Shown here one piece after another: positions 44,850 to 53,744 of a stretch of DNA of 64,000 nucleotides. Origin of the DNA: Flavobacteriaceae bacterium (GTDB taxonomy: Bacteria > Bacteroidota > Bacteroidia > Flavobacteriales > Flavobacteriaceae); NCBI GenBank assembly GCA_018402205.1, contig JAGYIX010000003.1:186001-250000 (forward strand), read 5' to 3'. Positions within the stretch are counted from its first letter, which is position 1. Each line of letters starts with the position of its first letter. The notes beneath the pieces are model-generated. The model did no database searches. It was not told the DNA's origin and was given only the letters and a program-made list of their open reading frames with translations. The translations under genes and the position numbers were made by a program.

Positions 44850-47371
44850 AAAAAATGACTTTACTGCTCTTCTCAGTGATGAGCCTTCTCGAATTAAGCG
44901 CACAGCAGTATCCACAGAGAGCCAGTATACCACCCATCACTATTAGCGGTAAAGTTGTTGATAAAGAGACAGGCACCCCACTAGAGTACGCTACATTGGT
45001 ACTTCAGAGCGTTCGATTTCCAGAGCGCGTCACCGGCGGAATCACAGACCTAGACGGCAAATTCAGCGTCGAAACGATGCCGGGGCTCTACAATGTTCGT
45101 CTAGAGTTCATTTCGTTTACTTCGTTCACTCAAGACAATGTGCGCTTTACTGAAAATACAGATTTAGGAACCATCATTCTAGAGGCCAATGTAGAACAAC
45201 TCGACAATGTCGAGCTAGTGGCTGAGCGAACCACGGTCGAACTGAGATTGGACAAAAAGGTCTACAATGTAGGGCAAGATCTTACCGTTAAAGGCGGAAC
45301 TGTAACCGATGTTTTAGACAATGTACCTTCGGTAAGCGTCGATGTAGAGGGCAATATCTCACTTAGAGGAAACGGAAGTGTTCAAATTTTAATCAATGGT
45401 AAGCCCTCTGCCCTATCTGGTCTAAGCACAGATGCACTACAACAGTTGCCGGCTGACGCCATTGAACGCGTAGAAATTATTACGAACCCCTCTGCCCGTT
45501 ACGATGCTGAAGGGTCGGCAGGTATTATAAATATTATACTAAGACAAGAGAAAACAAAAGGCATTAACGGGTCTGCAACCGCCTATGTTGGATCGCCCGA
45601 AAATACAGGCTCAAACTTAAATCTCAACCTAAGGCGAAAATCTTTCAACTTGTTTTCAAACACCTCGTATCGCAAGACCAACTCTCCAGGAAACGGGCTA
45701 AACGATCAGATCAATTACGACTTAGACGGAAACATTTTGAGCTACCAGAATGAGACGAGTCGCAACGATCGTTTACGAGACGGATTCAATACTAACCTAG
45801 GTTTAGAAATTCTTTTTAATTCTAAAACATCACTTACTCAGACCTTCTTTTATAGAACCCAAGAGGGACAAAATATTAGTCGTACCGAGTTTTTCAATTT
45901 TGATGAAAACTTTGTTCCCACCATCTCTAGAATAAGGCTCAATATTGGTGATGAGACCGATACTAATTACCAGTACGCTATTAATTTTGTCAAAGACTTT
46001 GAAAAGAGTGGCCACAAGTTTACCGCAGATTTTCAGTATTCAACAGGTAAAGAGTTAGGGGATAACAACATTGAAGAAAATGTGAACGAAGACAACGAAA
46101 TATTTGTTCCGTCAGAATACACCTTTACCGGAGAGTCTCAAATCAATCGCCTATTTCAATTTGACTATGTACTTCCTTTAGGAGAAAAAGGTCAGGGACA
46201 ATTCGAAGCCGGTTATCGAGGTGCGTTTAATGACTTTTATACCGACTTTGAATTTGAGATTCAACAAGTAGATGGCGGACCCTTAGTACGCAACCAAGAG
46301 TTGAGTAACGAGCTTGAATACAAAGAATACGTAAATGCAGCATATGTGCAGTTAGGCAACAAATTCAACAAATTCTCCGTCTTAGGTGGAATGCGCTACG
46401 AGGCTTCTGATATTCAGGTAAATTCTAGCAGTACCATACAAGAAAGTCGAAACGAAAAATTGTACGACAATTGGTTTCCGTCTCTTTTCTTAGGGTATGA
46501 AATCTCCGAAATGGAACAATTTACCTTAAGCTATAGCAAGCGCTTGAGACGTCCAAGATCTTGGTTTATCAATCCGTTTATACGACGTAACAGCAACACG
46601 AATCTATTCAGTGGAAATCCCGACCTCGATCCGGCCTACACCGATGCTTTCGACTTGGGATACCTAAAGCGCTTTGGAAAGCTCACTTTAAACACCTCGA
46701 TTTATTACAACGAATCTAGTGGTGTTTTTCAATTCATACAACGCGAAACAGGAGAAACAGTACGCATAGATAACCCAGATGGTGGTTTTATAGAGGTTCC
46801 TGTTCAATTGCGCTCTCCTATAAACTTAGCTTCTGAGTACCGCACTGGTGGTGAGGTAACCACATCGTATTCTCCCAAAAGAGGTGTGCGCTTTTCATGG
46901 AACCTAAACCTGTTTCAACAGGGATTAGAGGGTGACTTTACCTACACTAACACTAATGGAGAAACTATAGCTCAGGTTTTTGACACGGACAATTTTACTT
47001 GGTTCTCCAGAGTAAGTGCTCAATTTCCACTACCCGGAAAAATTGATTTTCAGACCAATGCTTTTTACAATGGAAACTCAGTCAATCCTCAAGGAATTAA
47101 TAAAGGGATACTGTCTCTTAATTTAGCAATGAGTAAACAAATTTTGAAAGACAAAGGGGCTATTTCGTTCAATATAAGCGACTTACTAAACAGCCGTAAA
47201 CGTATTTCAGAGACTAGAACAGCAACCGTATTTACTGCTAGTGAATTTCAATGGAGGCAACGTCAGGCTACTCTAACTTTTAGGTATCAATTCAACGAAC
47301 AAGACAATCAGCGAAAAAGACAGCGCGGAGAGATGGGTGGTGAAGAAGATTTTGAATTTGGTACACCCTAA
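44846..47371 (+). CDS. TonB-dependent receptor of the PF14905 outer-membrane barrel type
   Basis: An 841-residue outer-membrane protein. A signal peptide (about 1-20) is followed by a carboxypeptidase regulatory-like domain (SGKVVDKETGTPLEYATLV), a plug domain (DVLDNVPSVSVDVEGNISLRG; GSAGIINIILRQ) and a large barrel of about 600 residues ending close to the C-terminus. The barrel matches the outer membrane beta-barrel family PF14905 rather than SusC; there is no SusD partner. The ligand is unknown. A strong terminator follows. The preceding exported protein overlaps its start by 4 nt. Confidence 0.9.
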   Translation: MKKMTLLLFSVMSLLELSAQQYPQRASIPPITISGKVVDKETGTPLEYATLVLQSVRFPERVTGGITDLDGKFSVETMPGLYNVRLEFISFTSFTQDNVRFTENTDLGTIILEANVEQLDNVELVAERTTVELRLDKKVYNVGQDLTVKGGTVTDVLDNVPSVSVDVEGNISLRGNGSVQILINGKPSALSGLSTDALQQLPADAIERVEIITNPSARYDAEGSAGIINIILRQEKTKGINGSATAYVGSPENTGSNLNLNLRRKSFNLFSNTSYRKTNSPGNGLNDQINYDLDGNILSYQNETSRNDRLRDGFNTNLGLEILFNSKTSLTQTFFYRTQEGQNISRTEFFNFDENFVPTISRIRLNIGDETDTNYQYAINFVKDFEKSGHKFTADFQYSTGKELGDNNIEENVNEDNEIFVPSEYTFTGESQINRLFQFDYVLPLGEKGQGQFEAGYRGAFNDFYTDFEFEIQQVDGGPLVRNQELSNELEYKEYVNAAYVQLGNKFNKFSVLGGMRYEASDIQVNSSSTIQESRNEKLYDNWFPSLFLGYEISEMEQFTLSYSKRLRRPRSWFINPFIRRNSNTNLFSGNPDLDPAYTDAFDLGYLKRFGKLTLNTSIYYNESSGVFQFIQRETGETVRIDNPDGGFIEVPVQLRSPINLASEYRTGGEVTTSYSPKRGVRFSWNLNLFQQGLEGDFTYTNTNGETIAQVFDTDNFTWFSRVSAQFPLPGKIDFQTNAFYNGNSVNPQGINKGILSLNLAMSKQILKDKGAISFNISDLLNSRKRISETRTATVFTASEFQWRQRQATLTFRYQFNEQDNQRKRQRGEMGGEEDFEFGTP

Positions 47372-47391
47372 GTACACTTGCTTTAGTAACC

Positions 47392-47423
47392 AAAAAAGTC
47401 ACGCTTAGGGCGTGACTTTTTTT
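47392..47423. terminator. Intrinsic terminator after the TonB receptor (bidirectional)
   Basis: AAAAAAGTCACGC (47392-47404) pairs with GCGTGACTTTTTT (47410-47422) around the loop TTAGG. T-runs on both strands allow it to end the receptor transcript and the convergent small-protein transcript. Confidence 0.92.
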
Positions 47424-47441
47424 ATAGTTTGCTCAAGAAAA

Positions 47442-47612
47442 TTACTCTTTAACAGCTGATTTAGCTTTCTTTTTCTCTTTCAAGAATTCAATTAAACTTC
47501 CTGTTATCCAATAAGGAATAACAAAAGTCAATAAGAAAATCATCAACCAAAAACCTATGGTTAAAATGGTTAAAAAGGCAATAAAACCTAGATATTGGTC
47601 AAAATCAATCAT
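47442..47612 (-). CDS. 56-residue membrane protein
   Basis: A short gene in what would otherwise be a 350-nt gap. It reads MIDFDQYLGFIAFLTILTIG, then a hydrophobic stretch to about residue 40 (FWLMIFLLTFVIPYW), and ends with the basic tail EFLKEKKKAKSAVKE. One long or two short membrane helices are expected, with the lysine-rich tail in the cytosol. It starts at ATG, ends 19 nt before the bidirectional terminator, and a near-consensus -7 box (TATCTTCG, 47631-47638) lies upstream. No family is recognised. These features together support a real gene. Confidence 0.65.
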   Translation of the reverse strand: MIDFDQYLGFIAFLTILTIGFWLMIFLLTFVIPYWITGSLIEFLKEKKKAKSAVKE

Positions 47613-47704
47613 AACGTTTCAATTGTAGAGCGAAGATAAGATGAATTGGCGCTATGCTACAAGTCATTAGATAATTTTTTAGAATCTCACTATTAATTGA
47701 TATG

Positions 47705-47712
47705 TACCTTTA
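47705..47712 (+). promoter_or_regulatory. Near-consensus -7 box (TACCTTTA) for fumC
   Basis: Seven of eight positions match TAnnTTTG. It ends 16 nt before the fumC ATG at 47729. Confidence 0.45.
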
Positions 47713-47728
47713 GGGTCAAATTTTGATT

Positions 47729-49123
47729 ATGAGCTATAGAATTGAAAAAGATACCATGGGCGAAGTACAGGTGCCAAAAGATGCCTATTGGGGGGCACAA
47801 ACCCAGCGATCAATAAACAATTTCAAAATAGGCCCTTCTGCTTCTATGCCTATAGAAATAATAAGAGGGTTTGCAATTCTAAAAAAGGCAGCTGCATATA
47901 CCAATACCGATCTTGGAGTTCTTGATCCCCACAAGCGCGATCTTATCGCTCAAGTTTGTGATGAGATTCTTGAAGGCCGCTTAGACGATCAATTTCCATT
48001 GGTTATATGGCAAACGGGCTCAGGTACTCAAAGTAATATGAATTTAAATGAGGTGATCGCCAACCGTAGTCATGTGCTTGAGGGTCTTCGTTTAGGCGAG
48101 GGTCAGCGAACCTTGAGTCCGAATGACGATGTAAATAAGTCGCAATCATCTAACGATACTTTTCCAACAGCTATGCACATTGCTTGTTACGACAAACTGG
48201 TAAGGCACACCCTACCCTCTGTTCTTAGGCTAAAGGAAACGCTTCATAAAAAAAGTCACGAATTTAAAGGAGTAGTGAAAATAGGACGCACCCACCTTAT
48301 GGACGCCACTCCTCTAACCTTGGGGCAAGAATTCTCTGGATATGTGGCACAGCTCGAATTTGGAATTAAAGCGGCCGAAAATAGTCTTAGTCATTTGGCA
48401 CAGTTAGCTTTGGGCGGAACAGCTGTAGGTACAGGTTTAAATGCTCCTAAAGGATATGCTGAAAAGGTAGCGGAGTATATCGCCAAATTTACCGAACTAC
48501 CTTTTGTAACTGCTGCCAATAAATTTGAAGCCCTTGCTGCGCACGATGCTATAGTTGAGTCACACTCGAGTCTAAAACAGCTTGCCGTTTCGCTGAATAA
48601 AATAGCCAATGATATACGTTTAATGGCATCTGGACCGCGTTCGGGCATTGGAGAATTGCTTATACCGGCTAATGAACCTGGTAGCTCAATAATGCCAGGA
48701 AAAGTTAATCCAACACAGTCTGAAGCGCTCACCATGGTTTGTGCACAGGTTATGGGTAATGATGTAGCAATCACCGTTGGGGGAACCCAAGGTCATTACG
48801 AATTGAACGTGTTTAAACCCCTTATGGCTTTTAATTTTTTACAGTCAGCTCAACTGTTAGGAGATGCAGCTTTAAGTTTTGACGAGCACTGCGCAAAAGG
48901 TATTGAACCAAATACTAAACGCATTGAAGAGCTTTTGAATAATTCATTGATGCTCGTAACAGCATTAAACCCGAAGATTGGCTACTATAAGGCCGCCGAA
49001 ATAGCTAACGCTGCCCATGAAAACGGAACAACACTCAAAGAGGAAGCTGTCAAATTTGGTTATCTGAGTGCAGAAGAATACGATGCTTGGGTTAAGCCTG
49101 AAGACATGACAGGCTCTAAATGA
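47729..49123 (+). CDS. fumC: Class II fumarate hydratase
   Basis: FumC hydrates fumarate to L-malate in the TCA cycle without a metal cluster. The 464-residue protein has [13 protein letters not shown] near residue 97, [18 protein letters not shown], and the superfamily signature [15 protein letters not shown] at about 318, whose serine is the catalytic base. Length is usual. The start is the ATG at 47729 ([13 protein letters not shown]), with an in-frame TTG six bases upstream rejected. It is monocistronic between a promoter and a strong terminator. Confidence 0.97.
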   Translation: MSYRIEKDTMGEVQVPKDAYWGAQTQRSINNFKIGPSASMPIEIIRGFAILKKAAAYTNTDLGVLDPHKRDLIAQVCDEILEGRLDDQFPLVIWQTGSGTQSNMNLNEVIANRSHVLEGLRLGEGQRTLSPNDDVNKSQSSNDTFPTAMHIACYDKLVRHTLPSVLRLKETLHKKSHEFKGVVKIGRTHLMDATPLTLGQEFSGYVAQLEFGIKAAENSLSHLAQLALGGTAVGTGLNAPKGYAEKVAEYIAKFTELPFVTAANKFEALAAHDAIVESHSSLKQLAVSLNKIANDIRLMASGPRSGIGELLIPANEPGSSIMPGKVNPTQSEALTMVCAQVMGNDVAITVGGTQGHYELNVFKPLMAFNFLQSAQLLGDAALSFDEHCAKGIEPNTKRIEELLNNSLMLVTALNPKIGYYKAAEIANAAHENGTTLKEEAVKFGYLSAEEYDAWVKPEDMTGSK

Positions 49124-49143
49124 TTTGGTCGACTTAACTGTAC

Positions 49144-49175
49144 AAAAAAAGGCCTCGCTAAGCGAGGCCTTTTTT
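49144..49175. terminator. Intrinsic terminator between fumC and the coiled-coil gene (bidirectional)
   Basis: AAAAAAAGGCCTCGC (49144-49158) pairs with GCGAGGCCTTTTTT (49162-49175) around the loop TAA. It can end both converging transcripts. Confidence 0.93.
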
Positions 49176-49199
49176 GTGCAGCTCAAATCTAATTGAATT

Positions 49200-50072
49200 C
49201 TATTTCAGAAAGAATTTAGAGGTACCAATAAGTTCTAGGTCGTTATCGTATACGTTAACCATGTAATTGCCTTTAGGAAAATCATCTCCTGAATTCTCAA
49301 CATAGTCACACACATCAAGCGTTTGGTTTTCATAATAGAAAGCCGTCACCTTACTCACAGTCAATGAACGGTTATTTACCGTAACTGATTCTGGGTTTCC
49401 TAAAAGTGTTCCGTCTGGACCCATTACTTCAACAAAGAAATTCTTATCGCCAGCTTTTGCTACCGCATTATCTCTTACTGTAAAGCAAATTTTAAAGTTA
49501 TCTGCTCTCTTTGCGCGTTTTACAGATTTAAAATCTCCATTATTCTTTACACGTACCGCTTGAACATCTAAAGCATCTAGCTTTAACTGAGCAGCAATTC
49601 TGTTTTCTTGCTCTAAAATGATATTCTGTTGTACGATGGAATCATTTAGGGCCGCTACGCGCTCTAACTCTTTCTGGGTTTGATCATTAAGTGACTTTAG
49701 AGCTACATTGCTCGCTGTCAAAGAATCAAGTCTTGCCATAAGTGTTTCGCGTTCTTTGCGCAACTGATATACTTGTGAACGAAAACGCATCAAAGTAGCC
49801 ACATCAGCCTTTAAAGAAGAAACAGAGTCAATGTAATTGGCAATATCTCCTCTAGCAGCTAACAATTCTTCGCTAAGCGCGTTACTTTCTAGGATAGATT
49901 TGTCATAATCTGACTTAAGCCCTTCTAACTCCTCTATTACCGCTGCCTTTTCAGCATTTAAAGCCTCTTCAGTGTTCTTTCCACTAATATATAGGCTAAT
50001 AGCGAAAGCTGCTGCCGCTACAAAAAGGACTCCTAGAATCGCTGGCAACGCTTTAGACTGGTTGTTTTCCAT
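49200..50072 (-). CDS. Membrane-anchored coiled-coil protein of unknown function
   Basis: A 290-residue protein with one N-terminal membrane helix (about 9-30, LPAILGVLFVAAAAFAISLY), a long coiled coil (about 35-165, rich in Leu, Glu, Ala and Ser with ALSEELLAARGDIANYIDS) and a C-terminal beta-rich domain of about 120 residues (FKICFTVRDN, FFVEVMGPDGTLLG, KGNYMVNVYDNDLELIGTSKF). The topology places the coil and the domain outside the cytoplasm. No known family is recognised. It has a good promoter with -33 and -7 elements and is transcribed alone. Confidence 0.8.
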   Translation of the reverse strand: MENNQSKALPAILGVLFVAAAAFAISLYISGKNTEEALNAEKAAVIEELEGLKSDYDKSILESNALSEELLAARGDIANYIDSVSSLKADVATLMRFRSQVYQLRKERETLMARLDSLTASNVALKSLNDQTQKELERVAALNDSIVQQNIILEQENRIAAQLKLDALDVQAVRVKNNGDFKSVKRAKRADNFKICFTVRDNAVAKAGDKNFFVEVMGPDGTLLGNPESVTVNNRSLTVSKVTAFYYENQTLDVCDYVENSGDDFPKGNYMVNVYDNDLELIGTSKFFLK

Positions 50073-50107
50073 AATTAAAATCTTAAGATTGGTTTTGTTA
50101 ATTGATG

Positions 50108-50115
50108 CAAATATA
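50108..50115 (-). promoter_or_regulatory. Putative promoter (TTG-N21-TATATTTG) for the coiled-coil gene
   Basis: On the minus strand TATATTTG is an exact -7 box, and a TTG 21 nt upstream fits the Bacteroidota -33 element with normal spacing. The leader to the ATG at 50072 would be about 29 nt. Confidence 0.65.
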
Positions 50116-50150
50116 TAGTGATTTAAGACAAAAGCCCAAGAATACAGAGG

Positions 50151-51842
50151 TTATCGTGTCAGTTTTTTGTACTTTATACGCGTAGGGTTCAGGTCTTTAC
50201 CTAATCGTTTTCTTCTATTTTCTTCGTATTCTGAAAAAGAGCCTTCAAAAAAATACACCGATGAATTACCCTCAAAGGCTAGTAGGTGAGTACAAATTCG
50301 ATCTAAAAACCAGCGGTCGTGGGAAATGACCACTGCGCAGCCGGCAAAATTCTCAAGCCCTTCTTCTAGAGCCCTTAAGGTGTTTACATCTAGATCGTTA
50401 GTAGGTTCATCGAGGAGCAATACATTACCTTCTTCTTTTAGGGTCATGGCTAAATGCAATCGGTTGCGTTCGCCTCCTGAAAGCAGTTTGACCTTTTTGT
50501 TTTGCTCACTCCCCGAAAAATTGAAGCGACTCAAGTAGGCGCGTGAATTTACCTCTCGTTGCCCCATCATTATAAGCTCTTGACCTTCTGAAAAATTTTC
50601 CCAAATAGATTTTTCAACATCTATAGAGGAATGGCTTTGATCTACGTAAGCAATCTTGGCCGTTTCTCCTATAGTAAAAACGCCGGTATCGGGCTCCAAT
50701 TCAGACATGATCATGCGAAATAAGGTGGTTTTACCCGCCCCATTCGGACCTATAACCCCTACTATTCCTGCCTGAGGTAGCTTAAAACTCAATCCTTCAT
50801 AAAGCAATTTATCTCCAAAAGCCTTAGAAATATCTAGTGCTTCTAAAACATTAGTACCTAAGCGCGGACCGTTAGGAATATAGATTTCAAGGCGCTCTTC
50901 CAGTTGTTTTTGATCTTGGTTCAACAACTTGTCGTAGTTGTTGAGTCGAGCTTTTTGTTTGCTCTGTCTACCTTTGGCTCCTTGTCTTACCCATTCCAAC
51001 TCTCGCTCTAGGGTTTTTTGACGTTTACTCGCCTGCTTGCTCTCTTGCGCGAGTCTCTTTGATTTTTGATCGAGCCATGAAGAGTAATTGCCTTTCCACG
51101 GAATACCCTCTCCGCGATCAAGCTCTAGAATCCATCCAGCAACATTATCTAAAAAATAACGGTCGTGAGTAACGGCTATAACGGTTCCTTTATAACGCGC
51201 TAAATGCTCTTCAAGCCACAGAACAGACTCTGCGTCTAGGTGGTTGGTTGGTTCATCAAGCAATAGTACATCGGGTTCTTTTAATAACAAGCGGCATAAT
51301 GCCACACGACGGCGTTCGCCTCCGCTAAGCACTTTTATTACTGTGTCTGGCTCTGGAGTGCGCAACGCATCCATTGCAATCTCTAGTTTAGTGTCTAATT
51401 CCCAAGCATTTAGCGCGTCTATTTGGTCTTGCAATTTGGCTTGCTCGTCCATGAGTTTTTGCATCTTATCGGCGTCTTCATATACCTCAGGTTGCCCAAA
51501 TAAATCATTAATCTCGTTGTATCGATCAAGAACGGCTACAGTCTCAGCCACTCCCTCTTTAACAATTTCTAGCACGGTTTTATTCTCATCTAGTTGAGGC
51601 TCTTGTTCAAGATAACCAACAGAATATCCAGGAGAGAACACCACATCTCCTCTAAAATTGGTGTCTACTCCCGCTATAATTTTTAAAAGTGTTGATTTTC
51701 CCGATCCGTTTAAACCAAGTATACCAATCTTAGCTCCGTAAAAGAAACTGAGATAGATATTATTTAATACGGGCGTATTTGCGTTGGTATAGGTCTTAGT
51801 GACCCCAGACATCGAAAAGATGACCTTTTTATCGTCAGACAT
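50151..51842 (-). CDS. ettA: ABC-F translational throttle ATPase EttA
   Basis: A 563-residue soluble ABC-F protein that binds the ribosomal E site and regulates entry into elongation in response to energy state. It has two ATPase modules: Walker A GLNGSGKSTLLK and GPNGAGKTTLF, signatures LSGGERRRVALCRLL and LSGGERNRLHLAM, and Walker B LLLDEPTNHLD and LLLDEPTNDLD. The linker between them (about 240-320) is the P-site tRNA interaction motif, and the arm insertion in module one is short as in EttA. The CAL67264-type small gene lies just upstream in the same direction. Confidence 0.95.
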   Translation of the reverse strand: MSDDKKVIFSMSGVTKTYTNANTPVLNNIYLSFFYGAKIGILGLNGSGKSTLLKIIAGVDTNFRGDVVFSPGYSVGYLEQEPQLDENKTVLEIVKEGVAETVAVLDRYNEINDLFGQPEVYEDADKMQKLMDEQAKLQDQIDALNAWELDTKLEIAMDALRTPEPDTVIKVLSGGERRRVALCRLLLKEPDVLLLDEPTNHLDAESVLWLEEHLARYKGTVIAVTHDRYFLDNVAGWILELDRGEGIPWKGNYSSWLDQKSKRLAQESKQASKRQKTLERELEWVRQGAKGRQSKQKARLNNYDKLLNQDQKQLEERLEIYIPNGPRLGTNVLEALDISKAFGDKLLYEGLSFKLPQAGIVGVIGPNGAGKTTLFRMIMSELEPDTGVFTIGETAKIAYVDQSHSSIDVEKSIWENFSEGQELIMMGQREVNSRAYLSRFNFSGSEQNKKVKLLSGGERNRLHLAMTLKEEGNVLLLDEPTNDLDVNTLRALEEGLENFAGCAVVISHDRWFLDRICTHLLAFEGNSSVYFFEGSFSEYEENRRKRLGKDLNPTRIKYKKLTR

Positions 51843-51853
51843 AATGGCGTGAA

Positions 51854-52030
51854 TTAAACTCTTCCTTTAAGTGCATTAAACACCCAGGCAATAGCAAAGA
51901 AACCAACACCTACAGTGGCAAAACCCCATCCGGCTACTTCATCGTATTTGAAAGCGGCTAGGGCTAAAAGAATGAGCCCCATGAGAATCATTAAAAATGT
52001 GGCGTAGGCCAAAACTGTGTTTTTGTTCAT
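51854..52030 (-). CDS. CAL67264-type small membrane protein
   Basis: A 58-residue protein with two membrane helices (about 7-27, LAYATFLMILMGLILLALAA, and 36-51, FATVGVGFFAIAWV). The ending AWVFNALKGRV and the loop YDEVAGWGFA match the flavobacterial family named CAL67264 membrane protein as I remember it, which commonly precedes ettA. Function is unknown. It starts at the ATG at 52030, 11 nt upstream of the ettA start region, and is probably co-transcribed with ettA. It is divergent from the carboxyltransferase gene. Confidence 0.82.
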   Translation of the reverse strand: MNKNTVLAYATFLMILMGLILLALAAFKYDEVAGWGFATVGVGFFAIAWVFNALKGRV

Positions 52031-52067
52031 GATAAGAAGCGCTGAGTGCGCGGTAAAGGTCGTAAAA

Positions 52068-53744
52068 ATGGATCAATTAATTGTAAATTGCAGCAGCATT
52101 GAAGAAGAAATGACCAAGTCTAAAAAGCAATTAACGCGTGAAATTCATCACCGAAATGAGGTGAAACTACTCCATGAAAAACGCCGTGTTGTTTCTCTTG
52201 GAGGTGGAGCCTCTAAGCTCAGTAAACAGCGTGATCAAGGCAAGTTGACGGTAAGAGAACGATTAGACTTTTTGTTTGACGAGCCCTCCGAAGTAATTGA
52301 AATCGGACAACTAGCGGCAGACAATATGTATCAAGATCACGGAGGCTGCCCCTCTGCAGGAGTAGTTGTTCAAATCGGTAAAATAAGTGGTCGTCTTTGT
52401 ATAGTAGTTGCCAATGACGCTACAGTAAAAGCTGGCGCTTGGTTTCCGATGACGGCAAAGAAAAACCTTAGGGCACAAGAAATTGCGATGGAAAACCGGC
52501 TGCCTATAATCTATTTGGTAGACAGCGCAGGAGTTTATCTTCCAATGCAAGACGAAAGCTTTGCCGACAAAGAGCACTTTGGGCGCATTTTCAGAAACAA
52601 TGCGAAAATGAGCAGTATGGGCATCACTCAGATCGCGGCAATCATGGGTTCTTGCGTGGCCGGAGGCGCCTATCTGCCCATTATGAGCGACGAAGCAATA
52701 ATCGTAGAAAATACGGGTTCTATTTTTCTAGCTGGCCCTTATCTAGTAAAGGCAGCTGTTGGAGAAGATGTAGATAAAGAAACCTTAGGAGGAGCCCACA
52801 CGCATAGTGCCATTTCGGGGGTGGTAGATTATGCGGTACCCTCCGATCAGGCGGCATTAGAAAAAATTCAATCGTTAATAGGTAAGATAGGCGAAACTAC
52901 TCTTGCTGGGTTTAATAGGGTTCTGTCAAAACCACCAAAAAGAGAACAAGAAGAAGTATACACCCTGTTACCAGAAAATAGATCCGAACCGTATGCTATG
53001 AGCGATCTCATAGAGTGCCTTGTTGACGCGGACTCTTTTGAGCCGTACAAAGAAAACTACGGCAAGACACTTATCACCGGGTACGCGCGAATAGACGGCT
53101 GGGCTGTAGGCATTGTCGCCAACGAACGAAAGGTGACCAAAAATGCCAAAGGCGAGATGCAAATAGGTGGAGTTATCTACTCAGACTCCGCAGATAAGGC
53201 TACCCGCTTTATAGCCAACTGCAATCAAAAGAGCATTCCTCTTGTCTTTCTTCAAGACGTTACCGGTTTTATGGTGGGTAGCAAAAGTGAGCATCAAGGC
53301 ATCATTAAAGACGGCGCCAAAATGGTAAATGCAGTGAGTAATTCTGTGGTTCCGAAGTTTACGATTATTATAGGTAATTCGTACGGTGCTGGTAATTACG
53401 CAATGTGCGGAAAAGCCTATGATCCGCGACTAATCTACGCTTGGCCTTCGGCTGAAATCGCCGTAATGAGCGGACAATCTGCCTCTAGAGTACTCTTGCA
53501 AATTGAAGAAAGTAAATACGCGCATTCCGGAAAATCGCTTGGCAACAAAGAAAAAGAGCAATTATTGCAAAGTATTGAAACCAAGTATACCGAGACAACC
53601 TCTCCGTATTATGCCGCTGCACGGTTGTGGACCGATGGAATCATAGACCCTGTAGAAACACGCAAACACCTCTCAATGGGAATAGAGATGGCCAATAACA
53701 ATGCCAACAAAGAAGTTTTTTCTTTAGGTATCTTGCAGGTTTAA
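52068..53744 (+). CDS. Acyl-CoA carboxylase beta subunit (methylcrotonyl-CoA type)
   Basis: A 558-residue carboxyltransferase subunit that moves a carboxyl group from biotin to an acyl-CoA. It has two crotonase-like domains, with GQLAADNMY, MGSCVAGGAYLPIMSDEA and VFLQDVTGFMVGSKSEHQGI, GNSYGAGNYAMCGKAYDPRL and WPSAEIAVMSGQ. The features agree best with 3-methylcrotonyl-CoA carboxylase beta, used in leucine breakdown, or with a broad propionyl/acyl-CoA enzyme. No biotin-carboxylase alpha subunit or leucine genes are adjacent. I start at the ATG at 52068; the frame extends upstream over the divergent small gene. Confidence 0.9.
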   Translation: MDQLIVNCSSIEEEMTKSKKQLTREIHHRNEVKLLHEKRRVVSLGGGASKLSKQRDQGKLTVRERLDFLFDEPSEVIEIGQLAADNMYQDHGGCPSAGVVVQIGKISGRLCIVVANDATVKAGAWFPMTAKKNLRAQEIAMENRLPIIYLVDSAGVYLPMQDESFADKEHFGRIFRNNAKMSSMGITQIAAIMGSCVAGGAYLPIMSDEAIIVENTGSIFLAGPYLVKAAVGEDVDKETLGGAHTHSAISGVVDYAVPSDQAALEKIQSLIGKIGETTLAGFNRVLSKPPKREQEEVYTLLPENRSEPYAMSDLIECLVDADSFEPYKENYGKTLITGYARIDGWAVGIVANERKVTKNAKGEMQIGGVIYSDSADKATRFIANCNQKSIPLVFLQDVTGFMVGSKSEHQGIIKDGAKMVNAVSNSVVPKFTIIIGNSYGAGNYAMCGKAYDPRLIYAWPSAEIAVMSGQSASRVLLQIEESKYAHSGKSLGNKEKEQLLQSIETKYTETTSPYYAAARLWTDGIIDPVETRKHLSMGIEMANNNANKEVFSLGILQV

